Of a stretch of DNA of 64,000 bases, positions 37,284 through 46,333 are shown piece after piece. Within the stretch, counting starts at the first letter, position 1, and every line of letters starts with the position of its first letter. The stretch spans positions 1 through 64,000 of the forward strand of contig JASJDR010000012.1 of NCBI GenBank assembly GCA_030065615.1. The letters are read 5' to 3'. Under the pieces are notes generated by a model. The model was given only the letters and a program-made list of their open reading frames with translations, ran no database searches and had not been told where the DNA came from. The translations under genes were made by a program, and so were the position numbers. The DNA is from Xenococcus sp. MO_188.B8. GTDB taxonomy: Bacteria; Cyanobacteriota; Cyanobacteriia; Cyanobacteriales; Xenococcaceae.

Positions 37284-37478
37284 TACAATTACCTCAACAA
37301 ATTTCTAGAATATTTTACAGTAAGCTATTATCTAAATATTCAACCATTATGATCTATGCGATCATATTTATAGTTCCCTTTAATGGCAATGGAGTTAACA
37401 GTTCTGTCCAAGAAAAGAAATTTTTCATTGATAATTACTTTGATTTGAAGCTACTAATCAAACCTATTTAAGCATTAG

Positions 37479-38678
37479 TTAATTACTTTTGTTTAAGTAT
37501 TTATCAATTATGTCTAGAACCAATTTCTCGTCTACTGGTTTACTAATAAAATCCGTTGAGCCGACCATTTTGGCTCGCACCCGATCTATCAAGCCATCAT
37601 TACCGGTAACAATTACAATCGGCGTATTTTTGAAATATGAAAGCTTTCGTAGTTGAGTGCAGATTTCATAGCCATTGGTATTCGGCATAATGAGATCAAG
37701 AAAAATTAAATCTGGCTTGCGATTCAATAAAATAGCGATCGCTCTTAAACCGTCCATTTCACTGATAAATTGATATCCAGCACCAGTCATAATCTGTTCC
37801 ATCGACTGACAGATCTGGGGACTATCATCAATGCAAGCAATCAAAGTCCGATGAGGGATAATGCTCTTCGAGAGTTTTTGAGCCATGGGAGGAGATACCG
37901 GTGGCGGTATATCCTCGATCCTAATTAGTTGAACTAAGCCTAGTTGGATATAAGGAATCAAAGAACGAGTAACCGTGACCACATCTCGCCTCATACGAAG
38001 ACTAAGATCTCTGAGGGTTTGCTCTCCATCTAGTAATTGACTAAGATTTTGGTAGACTTGAGAGGATGTTCTCTTTTGCAAAGCTTCTGGCTGACGGATC
38101 ACTGGAGCCATATCAGGAGAACGATCAGCAATTTTTGCTTCTTGCCAAGCTTGCCAAAGTTTATTCGCTTCTGCAATCACCTGTTCTGCTTCAATTAATG
38201 CTAATCGAGTAGAAATTAAATTATCTTTAATAGTTGTACAAAAAACTTCTATTACTTGGGTAAGATCGAACAAAACCTCAACAATCGTGGCTTGGATCAT
38301 TCGAGTTGCTTGTTCTCTGGTGATTTTTTTTTGGTCAATCCAGAGAGACAATAATGTATACTCCCAGGAAATGCGACATTCTTCCTCGGGAACAGTTGCC
38401 AGATCTGTTTGAATTTCATTGAAATGGGCTAATCTTTGGGGACAATAAGCTACCAAATTTCTGCGCCAACGTCTTACTGGATGAACCCCACCAGTGGCGT
38501 AAACAATTCTTCCTAAATACAGATAAAGAATCCAAGAAGTGTCTTGAGCATTATAAATCGCTAACTGACCACTAAATTTTGCATGTTTCAAAGATTCAAA
38601 AAACTCAAGCTGTTTAGTGTAACTAAATTGTTGAATTCGGGTGCGAGTATGACTAATTCCTTCTTTGGCAGTCGTCAT
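37479..38678 (-). CDS. PATAN-domain response regulator (PixG/PatA-type)
   Basis: 399 aa. The N-terminal PATAN/DUF4388 domain (about 20-110; F-S-G-Q-L-A-I-Y and L-Y-L-G-R-I-V-Y-A-T-G-G) precedes a helical middle and a C-terminal receiver (about 275-395; C-I-D-D-S, F-L-D-L-I-M-P, S-K-P-V). Such regulators control type IV pilus polarity in cyanobacteria. ATG at 38678 has AGGAA upstream and is preferred to TTG/GTG two codons earlier. First gene of the seven-gene operon. Confidence 0.9.
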   Translation of the reverse strand: MTTAKEGISHTRTRIQQFSYTKQLEFFESLKHAKFSGQLAIYNAQDTSWILYLYLGRIVYATGGVHPVRRWRRNLVAYCPQRLAHFNEIQTDLATVPEEECRISWEYTLLSLWIDQKKITREQATRMIQATIVEVLFDLTQVIEVFCTTIKDNLISTRLALIEAEQVIAEANKLWQAWQEAKIADRSPDMAPVIRQPEALQKRTSSQVYQNLSQLLDGEQTLRDLSLRMRRDVVTVTRSLIPYIQLGLVQLIRIEDIPPPVSPPMAQKLSKSIIPHRTLIACIDDSPQICQSMEQIMTGAGYQFISEMDGLRAIAILLNRKPDLIFLDLIMPNTNGYEICTQLRKLSYFKNTPIVIVTGNDGLIDRVRAKMVGSTDFISKPVDEKLVLDIIDKYLNKSN

Positions 38679-39014
38679 CACCAAGTTCCTAATATATTAA
38701 AAGATTAATTGCGGGTAAAAAAAACAACCCTACTCAATTAGAGTTCCCGAAAAGTCCCTTTAATTAACAAAATCTTAATCAAGTATTGTCAAATTTTATT
38801 CTCCCACAAAATTTCATGGGTCAACATGATCCCGAACCTCATCTGTTGTTGATTGAACATTCAAGGCAAAAAGCGATCGCTAAAGCTGTCCCTCTCCGCA
38901 ACTAAACATAACTTGTCAAACTGACGTTTAATCAAATTGCCGGCTCTATTCTGATTTTTCGTTTTTCTCAACAAATCTTTACAATAAAGAAAAACCTTCT
39001 AAACCATAAAATTT
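38679..39014. other. Divergent promoter region, chemotaxis operon / MBL gene
   Basis: 336 bp, AT-rich, with one HIP1-like GCGATCGC at about 38874. It must hold the promoter of the chemotaxis operon, but no clear -10/-35 pair stands out by eye. Confidence 0.4.
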
Positions 39015-39776
39015 ATGCATTTAACTTATTTTGATAGTAACTCCTGGTTGATTGAGCTAGACGGAACCAGAATACTCCTCGATCCTTGGTTAGTAGGAGA
39101 CTTAACATTTGGTAACGCTTCTTGGTTATTTAAAGGAACCAAAAATAATGCCCATCCGATCCCTGAAAATATAGATGTGATTTTACTCTCTCAAGGATTG
39201 GAAGATCATGCTCATCCCCCAACATTAAAAGAATTAGATCATAATATTCCCGTCGTCGCCTCTCCCAATGCAGAAAAAGTAGTCCAAAAATTGGGATATT
39301 CGACTATCATTCCTGTTGCTCACGGAGAAAGCTATATAATTAACGATAAAGTAGAAATTAAAGCGATTCCTGGTTCTCCCATTGGCCCAACTTTAATCGA
39401 AAATGCTTATCTAATTAAAGGTTTAGACTCGGGAAAAACTCTTTACTATGAACCTCATGGTTATCATTCCCCAGAGATTAAAACCACCGAATCGATAGAT
39501 GTGGTGATCACGCCCCTAATTAGCCTCAAGTTACCTTTACTCGGGGCAGTAATTAAAGGGCAAAAAACTGCTTTAGAATTATGCCAAGCGATTAAACCTC
39601 AAGTCATTCTATCCACCGCAGCAGGAGGTGATATTAGTTTTGAAGGACTGTTGATCTCAATCCTGAAAGCAGAAGGTACTGTCGCAGAATTCAATGATCT
39701 TCTAAAGCAAAAAGGATTATCAACTACTGCGATCGATCCCCAATCAGGAGAAAGGATCGAATTATCCCTAGTTTAG
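39015..39776 (+). CDS. Metallo-beta-lactamase-fold protein with degenerate metal site
   Basis: 253 aa, UlaG-like MBL fold (Y-F-D-S-N-S-W-L-I-E start, L-L-D-P-W-L). At the metal motif, where relatives have S-H-x-H-x-D-H, this protein has S59-Q-G-L-E-D-H65: both leading His are lost while Asp64-His65 remain. H102-G-E and H-G-Y-H further on could still bind metal. Hydrolase activity is therefore doubtful. Single gene. Confidence 0.8.
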   Translation: MHLTYFDSNSWLIELDGTRILLDPWLVGDLTFGNASWLFKGTKNNAHPIPENIDVILLSQGLEDHAHPPTLKELDHNIPVVASPNAEKVVQKLGYSTIIPVAHGESYIINDKVEIKAIPGSPIGPTLIENAYLIKGLDSGKTLYYEPHGYHSPEIKTTESIDVVITPLISLKLPLLGAVIKGQKTALELCQAIKPQVILSTAAGGDISFEGLLISILKAEGTVAEFNDLLKQKGLSTTAIDPQSGERIELSLV

Positions 39777-39860
39777 ATTGTCAGAAAGTGAATAGGTAAT
39801 TTGCGGTTACTGGTCAAGGTGATTTACAACAAAGCTATTTCTCCTAAAGGTGGGCGCAAT

Positions 39861-39884
39861 AATTTGTCAAGTAGGTGACAAATT
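39861..39884. repeat. Inverted repeat after the MBL gene
   Basis: A perfect 9-bp inverted repeat AATTTGTCA / TGACAAATT around a 6-nt spacer, 85 bp after the MBL stop. There is no T-tract, so it may be a weak terminator or an unrelated operator. Confidence 0.35.
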
Positions 39885-39997
39885 TCCCATCGAGATTCGC
39901 TCACCCTACATTTGTTGGTAGTTTATGTTATGGAGATACCTAATTCCTTTTCCCCTGGTCTTTGCTCTCCTTGCTCTCATCTTTAATCTCTTACTTT

Positions 39998-41077
39998 ATG
40001 TCTCAAAAACATATTACTGTTTCTATTGGCAATTTTTTGATTGCTATTATTCTCGGTTTATTGCTAGTTTTGTTATGGCAACTAAGAAGCTTAATTGTGG
40101 TGTTAATGATCTCAGTTGTCATTGCAGCTACTCTGGCACCCATAATTAAGGCTGCTCATAAACTAGGAATTCCCCGATGGTTATCAGTATTGCTTGTCTA
40201 TTTAAGTTTAATAGCCACTTTGACAGGAATCGGTCTCATTATTGGGCCCACAGTGGTCGAACAAATCCAAAGATTAATTCGTAAACTACCAGTTTATCTC
40301 GAAACTCTGCGATCGCTTTTAGATGAAATGGCTTTACGAATGGCGATGGGAGAGCCAGAAAAACCGAGTTTTGTTAACCAATTTTTCGATATTCAGGGTG
40401 TAACCAGATGGGTAATTCGTTCTAGTCAGGAGTTAGCAATTCGCTCTTTTGATGTTACAAAAGGATTTATTGGTGGAGTTTTGGGTTCGTTATTGGCATT
40501 GTTACTTTCGGGTTATATGCTATCAGGCTCTGATAAATTACTGCGAGATATTGTTAATCTGTTTCCCTATCCCTGGAATGAAAGATTATTGGCCCAAGTT
40601 CAACCGGTAAGTCAACGCATGGGAGGCTATATTCAAGGACGTATTTTAGTCTCTGCAATTTTAGCTGTTGCTATTAGCATTGGCTTAAAATTTTTAGGCT
40701 TATCAGAATTAGCTTTAGGTTTAGGTGTGATTGCTGGTATTACTAATTTAATTCCATTTTTTGGCCCAGTACTAGGGGCAATTCCCGCATTAATAGTCGC
40801 GATCGCGCAAGGAGGATTGACTTTTTTTGGAGTATTATTGTTGTTCGTAATTATTCAAAATATAGAAACCTATCTGCTCGATCCTCTGTTGGTAGGAACT
40901 TCAGTTAAAGTTGCTCCTTTATACCAATTACTTGCCGTTTTAGGAGGAGCACAACTCTTGGGAATTATCGGCGCTTTGATCGTTCCTCCCTGGGTAGCAG
41001 GCGGAGCAGTATTATTAGAAAATCTTTACGTAAAACCAAAATTATTGGCTGAAACAAAAGTAAAATGCGATAACTAA
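39998..41077 (+). CDS. AI-2E family transporter
   Basis: 359 aa integral membrane protein with about 7-8 helices. An N-terminal pair of helices is followed by an amphipathic region (E-Q-I-Q-R-L-I) and the family signature L-I-P-F-F-G-P-V-L-G-A-I-P-A near residue 255, with P-L-L-V-G-x-S-V-K downstream. Family members export small molecules or exchange Na+/H+; the substrate is unknown. ATG at 39998 is chosen over the upstream TTG at 39962. Confidence 0.88.
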   Translation: MSQKHITVSIGNFLIAIILGLLLVLLWQLRSLIVVLMISVVIAATLAPIIKAAHKLGIPRWLSVLLVYLSLIATLTGIGLIIGPTVVEQIQRLIRKLPVYLETLRSLLDEMALRMAMGEPEKPSFVNQFFDIQGVTRWVIRSSQELAIRSFDVTKGFIGGVLGSLLALLLSGYMLSGSDKLLRDIVNLFPYPWNERLLAQVQPVSQRMGGYIQGRILVSAILAVAISIGLKFLGLSELALGLGVIAGITNLIPFFGPVLGAIPALIVAIAQGGLTFFGVLLLFVIIQNIETYLLDPLLVGTSVKVAPLYQLLAVLGGAQLLGIIGALIVPPWVAGGAVLLENLYVKPKLLAETKVKCDN

Positions 41078-41664
41078 TGATTTACCTACATTTATTGGCA
41101 CTTTTCTTGGCGCTTTAAATACGCAATCCATGATCATATTACCTACATATTACTTTTCGCGGTCTCAGTTCCTTAAGAAAATGTAGTAGTGTGACATAGC
41201 TTGGCGATTATCAATAAAGCCTGAATTATATATCTAATAATATCGATTGCCCGCTAAATTTTCTTCTAGTCTTCAGATTTTCTCATCTTTGGCTTCTCGA
41301 TCATTAGCGTCAATTTTAAATCTTCATAATCAGCATATCAAACCATTGATCACTAATTTTTTATGCTTCTATAATTTCTGGCATTTCAAGTTTTGTAGTG
41401 TTTTCTTTTAAGTGAATCCACGGTGTTTGATTTTAGTTAAATAAAGTACTTTCCCATGGATTTGTGGTTGTATACTATGTTTTTAGCGACATAAATTATC
41501 TTTTTTGGGATATGTACGTAAAATTATTTATATATTTTTTACATAAATTCCCTGAATAATCATCGAAACTTCATAGAACACTTAAGTAGTGATAGATATA
41601 CTAGAACTAGCAAATTGAAACGACTAAACTCCTCTATAAAATAATAAATTAACCCTATAGATTC
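41078..41664. other. 587-bp AT-rich intergenic region
   Basis: Nothing that I can support as a gene or RNA: no ORF with family resemblance, no tRNA-like fold. It probably contains the promoter of the 91-aa gene that follows. Confidence 0.5.
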
Positions 41665-41940
41665 ATGGACAACATAAGCGATTATCTAGCATCCATTCAG
41701 CAAGAAGTAGTTGCCGAAGAAAAAACAGTTAAAGTAGCAAGATTAATTATTCTTTTAATTAAAATTGAAAAAGAACTTAATACTGTTAAAACAACTTTAA
41801 TTAAACTTCAAAATCATCAACAAAAATTTAAGCAAGATTCTCCTCTAGCAGGGCAAATTCATCAAAAACTTTATACGGTTAACGACTTACTAGAAAAAAT
41901 CCGCAAAGCTAGATTAAATTTAAATTTCTATTTTATTTAA
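41665..41940 (+). CDS. Small helical hypothetical protein
   Basis: 91 aa, Lys/Leu/Ile-rich, predicted almost wholly helical with heptad-like spacing (E-K-E-L-N-T-V-K-T-T-L-I-K-L), so likely coiled coil. I do not recognise a family. A clear terminator directly downstream supports a real transcription unit. No typical Shine-Dalgarno is visible. Confidence 0.55.
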   Translation: MDNISDYLASIQQEVVAEEKTVKVARLIILLIKIEKELNTVKTTLIKLQNHQQKFKQDSPLAGQIHQKLYTVNDLLEKIRKARLNLNFYFI

Positions 41941-41974
41941 ACTTAACTGGATTCAAAAGCATGCAAAACAATTG

Positions 41975-42001
41975 AAATCAGATCTTCTTGGTCTGATTTT
42001 T
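41975..42001 (+). terminator. Terminator of the 91-aa gene
   Basis: An 8-bp stem AAATCAGA (41975-41982) / TCTGATTT (41992-41999) with a 9-nt loop, ending in TTTTT. 35 bp after the stop codon. Confidence 0.75.
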
Positions 42002-42048
42002 ACGTGAAGATTTCAGAATTTTTCCTTCTGCCTCCTGTCTTATATAAG

Positions 42049-43332
42049 CTAACCGACAATGGATAAATCCTCGATCATTACCGAAGGAGTGTAGCAAGAA
42101 CCATTCCAATAACGATCGCTACCTAATGCAACTATCTTTTTCAAGGCAGTATAAACATTTCCTGCGATCGCGGTATCTTTAACTCTACCGACAACTTCCC
42201 CATTGATAACGCGATAACCCAAATCGACATTGATTGAAAAGTCTCCCGAAATATCCGCACCATTACCTAAAATCTGATCGACGATAATTCCGTTATCGAG
42301 TTGTTTAATTAAATCTGGTAGAGTACTGTTGCCTGGTTCGAGAATAACGTTAACTAAAGAAGGGGTAGGATAGCTTCCCAAACTGGGGCGAAAACCATTT
42401 CCTGTAGTGCTAAGACCTAACTCTCTGCCGATAAAGCGATCGCAATAATAATTATCTAATCTTCCTTTCGTGATTAAGTTGAGATCTTGAGTTCCGGTTC
42501 CTTCATCATCGAAGGGGCAACTATAGGGTTCGAGATTCGGTTGTTGGGACAGAGTTAACAAAGGAGAAACTACCAAATCCCCTCTAATATTACTCCAAGG
42601 AGAAGACTTTTCGAGAACTTGTTTGCCATTTGTGGCCATCATGATCGTATCCCATAAGAGGGTAGCGGCATTGGCAGTAAATAAGACGGGGACTTTTCCC
42701 GTTAAAGCAGTGGCATTAGTTTGCGCCCAGTGAAGACGCTGCAGAATATCTTCAATTACGCGATCGCAATTGAGCCGATCTTTGCTATATTCCCCATCGT
42801 AAATACCTAAGAAATCTTCTCCCCGTACTAATTCAACTCCCAGCGAATAACTTAAAGATGTTTCGGTATATTGACAATATAGTCCTTGGGAATTGATTAA
42901 AGTAGTGGTTTCCGTTTCACATTCTAGTTCCGCACTACAAATAGTTTCGGGGTAAGAATCCCTGATTCTGGCGATCGCATCTCGACCGAGATCAATTAAA
43001 TCTTCTACGGGTACAGTTTTGCCTGTATCGGGATGAATTGAGCGTCTAGCGGGTGCTAATTCAATGATTTGGGGATCGTTAAGTTCGGTAATCGCGATCG
43101 CTTTATCGACTAAAATTCTCGGTTTTACCTGTCCATAAGCTACAGCTAAACCTGGACATCCCTCACGCCACAATCTTAAAGCTGTACCTTCAGATTGAGA
43201 ACTTTCTAGTTGCTTGAGACGATTGCCTTCAAAAAAAATCGGTCGAGATTGGGATTGTACATAATAGACTTCGCTATCTTGGATGCCAGATTCTTTTGCC
43301 AGTTGTAAAAATTTTTCTAATTCATAGTTCAT
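42049..43332 (-). CDS. TldE/PmbA-like protease subunit
   Basis: 427 aa. TldD/PmbA family, whose TldD-TldE complex trims unfolded peptides and matures peptide natural products. Seen are the N-terminal V-Y-Y-V-Q-S-Q-S and the C-terminal N-G-A-D-I-S-G-D-F-S-I-N-V-D-L-G-Y. The HExxxH metal motif of TldD is absent, consistent with TldE/PmbA. The ATG at 43332 is preferred to a TTG nine codons upstream. No tldD in the window. Confidence 0.88.
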   Translation of the reverse strand: MNYELEKFLQLAKESGIQDSEVYYVQSQSRPIFFEGNRLKQLESSQSEGTALRLWREGCPGLAVAYGQVKPRILVDKAIAITELNDPQIIELAPARRSIHPDTGKTVPVEDLIDLGRDAIARIRDSYPETICSAELECETETTTLINSQGLYCQYTETSLSYSLGVELVRGEDFLGIYDGEYSKDRLNCDRVIEDILQRLHWAQTNATALTGKVPVLFTANAATLLWDTIMMATNGKQVLEKSSPWSNIRGDLVVSPLLTLSQQPNLEPYSCPFDDEGTGTQDLNLITKGRLDNYYCDRFIGRELGLSTTGNGFRPSLGSYPTPSLVNVILEPGNSTLPDLIKQLDNGIIVDQILGNGADISGDFSINVDLGYRVINGEVVGRVKDTAIAGNVYTALKKIVALGSDRYWNGSCYTPSVMIEDLSIVG

Positions 43333-43514
43333 ATAGCTGAAATTAAGATGAAGGAGCAAATTTAATGAAATTTATTTCTGGGATCGCGATCTCGTAAATT
43401 AATTTTACTTGACACCACAAGGTTCCTAGAAGTTATGCCAGATTTTTCTTGAGCAACTGAGATTTGCTAAGTTTACTTTTGTCTTGATACTAATTAGTAA
43501 ATTAAGTCAACTTG

Positions 43515-43544
43515 TTGCCAGAATATTTTACATTTCGTTACAAT
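43515..43544 (+). promoter_or_regulatory. Promoter of the carotenoid-protein gene
   Basis: TTGCCA (43515-43520) and TACAAT (43539-43544) with an 18-bp spacer form a good sigma-70-type promoter. Transcription would start near 43551, so the ATG at 43552 would be leaderless and the ATG at 43582 is the better start. Confidence 0.5.
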
Positions 43545-43581
43545 ACTCTGCATGGCACCTCACAATAAAGAAACAAATCCC

Positions 43582-44079
43582 ATGCTTCTTACCACCGATA
43601 AACCATCATACCCTAATATTTTTGCTACTGTTCCCCAAGCGGTCGAAGCCATACAAAGCTTATCTGTTGATGATCAACTCGGACTGTTATGGGTTATTTA
43701 TGAAAACATGGGAAGTTTAGTAACTCCTGCAGCCCCCGATGCCACTGAGCGGATTAAAATTGCTGGAGGTTTAATCTATGAAGTAGTTAGCCTTCCCCAC
43801 CAAGAACAATTGCAGTTTATGCGTGATTTAGTAGCGCAGGTAAATACTCCTCTCACTAGAGCCTATGGCACTCTCACCGGCAATAACAAGCTAGCGTTTT
43901 GGTATCAGTTAGCTGAGTGGATGCGCTCTGGGGAAGTGATTGCCATTCCCGAAGGTTATCAACTATCAGCGCCAGCTAATGCCGTTTTGAAAAAACTTGT
44001 GTCTTTGGAATTTAATCAGCAGATTGCTGTCTTACGCCTAATTGTCGGTAAGATGGGCATTAATTCTTTGACAGCTTAA
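43582..44079 (+). CDS. Helical carotenoid protein (OCP N-domain homologue)
   Basis: 165 aa from ATG 43582 (an in-frame ATG at 43552 adds 10 residues). All-helical OCP N-terminal domain alone, without the NTF2-like C-domain, hence an HCP: binds a ketocarotenoid, quenching singlet oxygen and, in some clades, phycobilisome excitation. Features: S-V-D-D-Q-L-G-L-L-W, E-N-M-G, A-Y-G-T-L and the F-W-Y-Q-L-A-E-W-M helix that lines the carotenoid tunnel. The clade cannot be assigned by eye. No CTDH partner is in the window. Confidence 0.9.
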   Translation: MLLTTDKPSYPNIFATVPQAVEAIQSLSVDDQLGLLWVIYENMGSLVTPAAPDATERIKIAGGLIYEVVSLPHQEQLQFMRDLVAQVNTPLTRAYGTLTGNNKLAFWYQLAEWMRSGEVIAIPEGYQLSAPANAVLKKLVSLEFNQQIAVLRLIVGKMGINSLTA

Positions 44080-44176
44080 TTAATTGCTCCGAAAGCACTT
44101 TTTTTCTAATTGATGACACGCCCTATTTTGGCCTACCCTACTTTTCCTAGCAAACCAAATTCAGAATTTTTCAACC

Positions 44177-44437
44177 ATGAACAGTAATCATCCTGAAAAT
44201 TTACAAGTTTGTTCCATCTGCAGCGTTTCTATTACCGAAGACGGTCAGGTCAACTTTTCTAATGGCAAGCCTGGGACTCGTGCTCGACTCTATGCCCGAG
44301 TTTGCCAATATACAGAGAAACCTGGATGTATCAACCGAGAACCCGAACTTATTGGTGAACTTACTGCTCAAGATCGCTACGAAACAGGAGAAGATTTAAC
44401 AATACCCACTCTTAGTAATAGCCAAACAACTAATTAA
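44177..44437 (+). CDS. Small Cys-rich protein, likely Zn-binding
   Basis: 86 aa. C-x-x-C (about 12-15) and a second pair, C and G-C-I-N (about 48-56), suggest one zinc-binding site; between them F-S-N-G-K-P-G-T-R-A-R-L-Y-A-R-V is conserved-looking. I recall similar uncharacterised cyanobacterial proteins but know no function. Nine bases before the MATE gene, so cotranscribed with it. Confidence 0.7.
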   Translation: MNSNHPENLQVCSICSVSITEDGQVNFSNGKPGTRARLYARVCQYTEKPGCINREPELIGELTAQDRYETGEDLTIPTLSNSQTTN

Positions 44438-44446
44438 ACAAACTAA

Positions 44447-45853
44447 ATGAAATCCAAACTTACGGAAGGTCAGGTTTCAATCCAACTGCTCAAGCTATCG
44501 TTACCGATGGTTTGGGGGATTTTATCAATATTCGCTTTTAGTCTTGCTGACACTTATTTTGTCGCACAGCTAGGTACCAAAGAGTTAGCAGCGATCAGCT
44601 TCACTTTTCCTGTAGTTACCGTTTTGTCAAGCATTGCAATGGGTTTAGGAACTGGGGTTTCTTCTATTGTAGCTAGAGTAATTGGTGAGGGCGATCGCCT
44701 AAAAGTTCAGCGTTTGACTACCGATAGTCTGCTGCTGTCTGTAGCGGTTGTTGGTATTTTCTCTACCCTTGGTTTAAATACTATTGATCCGTTATTTTCT
44801 GCCCTGGGAGCGAAATCTGAGTTAATTCCTTTAATTCGGGACTACATGAGTATCTGGTATTTGGGGATGGTGTTTCTCGTTGCTCCATTAGTCGGAAATA
44901 GTGCGATCCGTGCTTGTGGCAATACAATTATTCCTAGCCTGATCATGACTTTAGCTGCTGGGATGAATATACTATTAGATCCGCTATTCATTTTTGGGTG
45001 GGGTGCGATTCCTGCTTTAGGTCTTAAAGGAGCAGCGATCGCAAGTCTGATATCTCGCGTTGGTGTTTTAGTCGCTTCTCTAGGGTTTCTTCATTTTCGG
45101 GAGCGCTTACTCATCTTCACTGTTCCCAGTTTACAGACGTTGATTAAGAGCTGGCGAAGCTTGCTGTCTGTCGGTTTACCTGCCACAGCAACTAGCTTGA
45201 TTTCTCCGCTTTCTGTCAGTTTTGCTACTAGCTTGATTGCCCAGTATGGAACTGAAGCAGTCGCTGGTTTTGGGTTGGCATCGCGGTTAGAAGCTCTGGC
45301 GCTGATTATCCCGTTGGCAATTTCGGCTAGTATTGGACCTTTTGTTGGTCAGAATTGGGGTGCACAACAATATGGTAGGGTTAAAAGGTCGCTGCAATTG
45401 AGCTTCTTCTTCTGCTTGGGTTGGGGTGGACTAATCGCCGTTTTATTAGGAACAATGGCACCAGAAATTGCTGCTTGGTTTGATAGCGATCCTGGTGTAG
45501 TGAATAGTGCCAGTTTATATTTAACTCTTGTACCTATCAGTTATGGTGCTTTGGGAATTGTCTTTACCGCTAGTTCTGCTTTGAATGGTTTAGGGAAGCC
45601 TATGCTAGCTTTGGGAATGTCTCTGTTTAGACTGTTACTGTTGTATCTTCCTCTAGCTTATTTAGGCAGTCAATTATTTGGTATTGTCGGTATTTTTGGA
45701 GCAACTTGCTTGTCTAACGTATTGGTTGGACTTTGGGCATGGTTACAGCATTCGCGTTGGAGTAATCCTTTTGCTGAAGTTACACCAGATAAATTATTGT
45801 CTTTATCAGAAGTTTCAACCCAGGACGAAACCAAAGAACATCAGTTAAGGTGA
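44447..45853 (+). CDS. MATE family efflux transporter
   Basis: 468 aa, 12 transmembrane helices in two bundles; typical MATE features such as L-P-M-V-W-G-I-L, V-A-Q-L-G-T-K-E-L-A-A and F-V-G-Q-N-W-G-A-Q-Q-Y-G-R. Na+ or H+-driven exporter of cationic or other organic compounds; substrate not evident. Follows the Cys-rich gene by 9 bp. Confidence 0.92.
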   Translation: MKSKLTEGQVSIQLLKLSLPMVWGILSIFAFSLADTYFVAQLGTKELAAISFTFPVVTVLSSIAMGLGTGVSSIVARVIGEGDRLKVQRLTTDSLLLSVAVVGIFSTLGLNTIDPLFSALGAKSELIPLIRDYMSIWYLGMVFLVAPLVGNSAIRACGNTIIPSLIMTLAAGMNILLDPLFIFGWGAIPALGLKGAAIASLISRVGVLVASLGFLHFRERLLIFTVPSLQTLIKSWRSLLSVGLPATATSLISPLSVSFATSLIAQYGTEAVAGFGLASRLEALALIIPLAISASIGPFVGQNWGAQQYGRVKRSLQLSFFFCLGWGGLIAVLLGTMAPEIAAWFDSDPGVVNSASLYLTLVPISYGALGIVFTASSALNGLGKPMLALGMSLFRLLLLYLPLAYLGSQLFGIVGIFGATCLSNVLVGLWAWLQHSRWSNPFAEVTPDKLLSLSEVSTQDETKEHQLR

Positions 45854-45893
45854 TTTTTATTTTTCTAGAGATAAGTGTGCTACATATGTTGTA

Positions 45894-45918
45894 GTAGGGT
45901 GGGCAATGCCCACCCTAC
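45894..45918. repeat. 25-nt perfect palindrome (REP-like)
   Basis: Arms GTAGGGTGGGCA and TGCCCACCCTAC around a single A. This type of sequence is common and dispersed in cyanobacterial genomes. It lies between the MATE gene and the Trypco1 gene and may also end MATE transcription. Confidence 0.8.
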
Positions 45919-46014
45919 CGATGGTGTATCGGCTTTTGATTCTTATTTGCGCATTTGAAAAAATTGGCAAAAATATTCTAAGATGAGAACTTATAAGCAA
46001 TAGAATATTGAAAC

Positions 46015-46323
46015 ATGACCAATTCAACTGCTGAACAAGATCAACCAATTCAGTTTGAATTCAGTATACTGCCTGGGGAAGAAGAGGTTAATCTACCTAG
46101 TATAGAAGATTTACCTCAAAGATCTGCTGAAGCCCTCAATCAGGCGATGGGGACAATTAGGACAATGGCAAGGCGTACTATGGAAACTATTGATACCTTG
46201 GCGAATAAACCTTCTGAAGTTGAGGTGGAGTTTGGGATTAAGATAATTGGAGAAGCAGGGGCAATCATTAGTAAGGTTGGTGGTGAAGGCAACATTACAG
46301 TAAAACTCAAATGGACTCGTTGA
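46015..46323 (+). CDS. Trypco1-like (CU044_2847 family) small protein
   Basis: 102 aa. After an acidic N-terminus, R-T-M-A-R-R-T-M-E-T-I-D leads into E-V-E-V-E-F-G-I-K-I-I-G-E-A-G-A-I-I-S-K-V-G-G-E-G-N-I-T-V-K-L, a beta-rich C-terminus typical of trypsin-co-occurring domain 1. Family members sit beside trypsin-like proteases in predicted conflict systems. It lies 10 bp before a trypsin-STAND gene, as expected for a functional pair; possibly its substrate, sensor or inhibitor. Confidence 0.8.
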   Translation: MTNSTAEQDQPIQFEFSILPGEEEVNLPSIEDLPQRSAEALNQAMGTIRTMARRTMETIDTLANKPSEVEVEFGIKIIGEAGAIISKVGGEGNITVKLKWTR

Positions 46324-46333
46324 GAAATAGATA

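Noticed and set aside
39925-40149. 74-codon frame starting before the AI-2E transporter
   Set aside because: It overlaps the transporter in another frame and has no family resemblance.
41078-41664. Possible rnpB, ssrA or 6S RNA in the 587-bp gap
   Set aside because: None of the conserved sequence blocks of these RNAs could be recognised.
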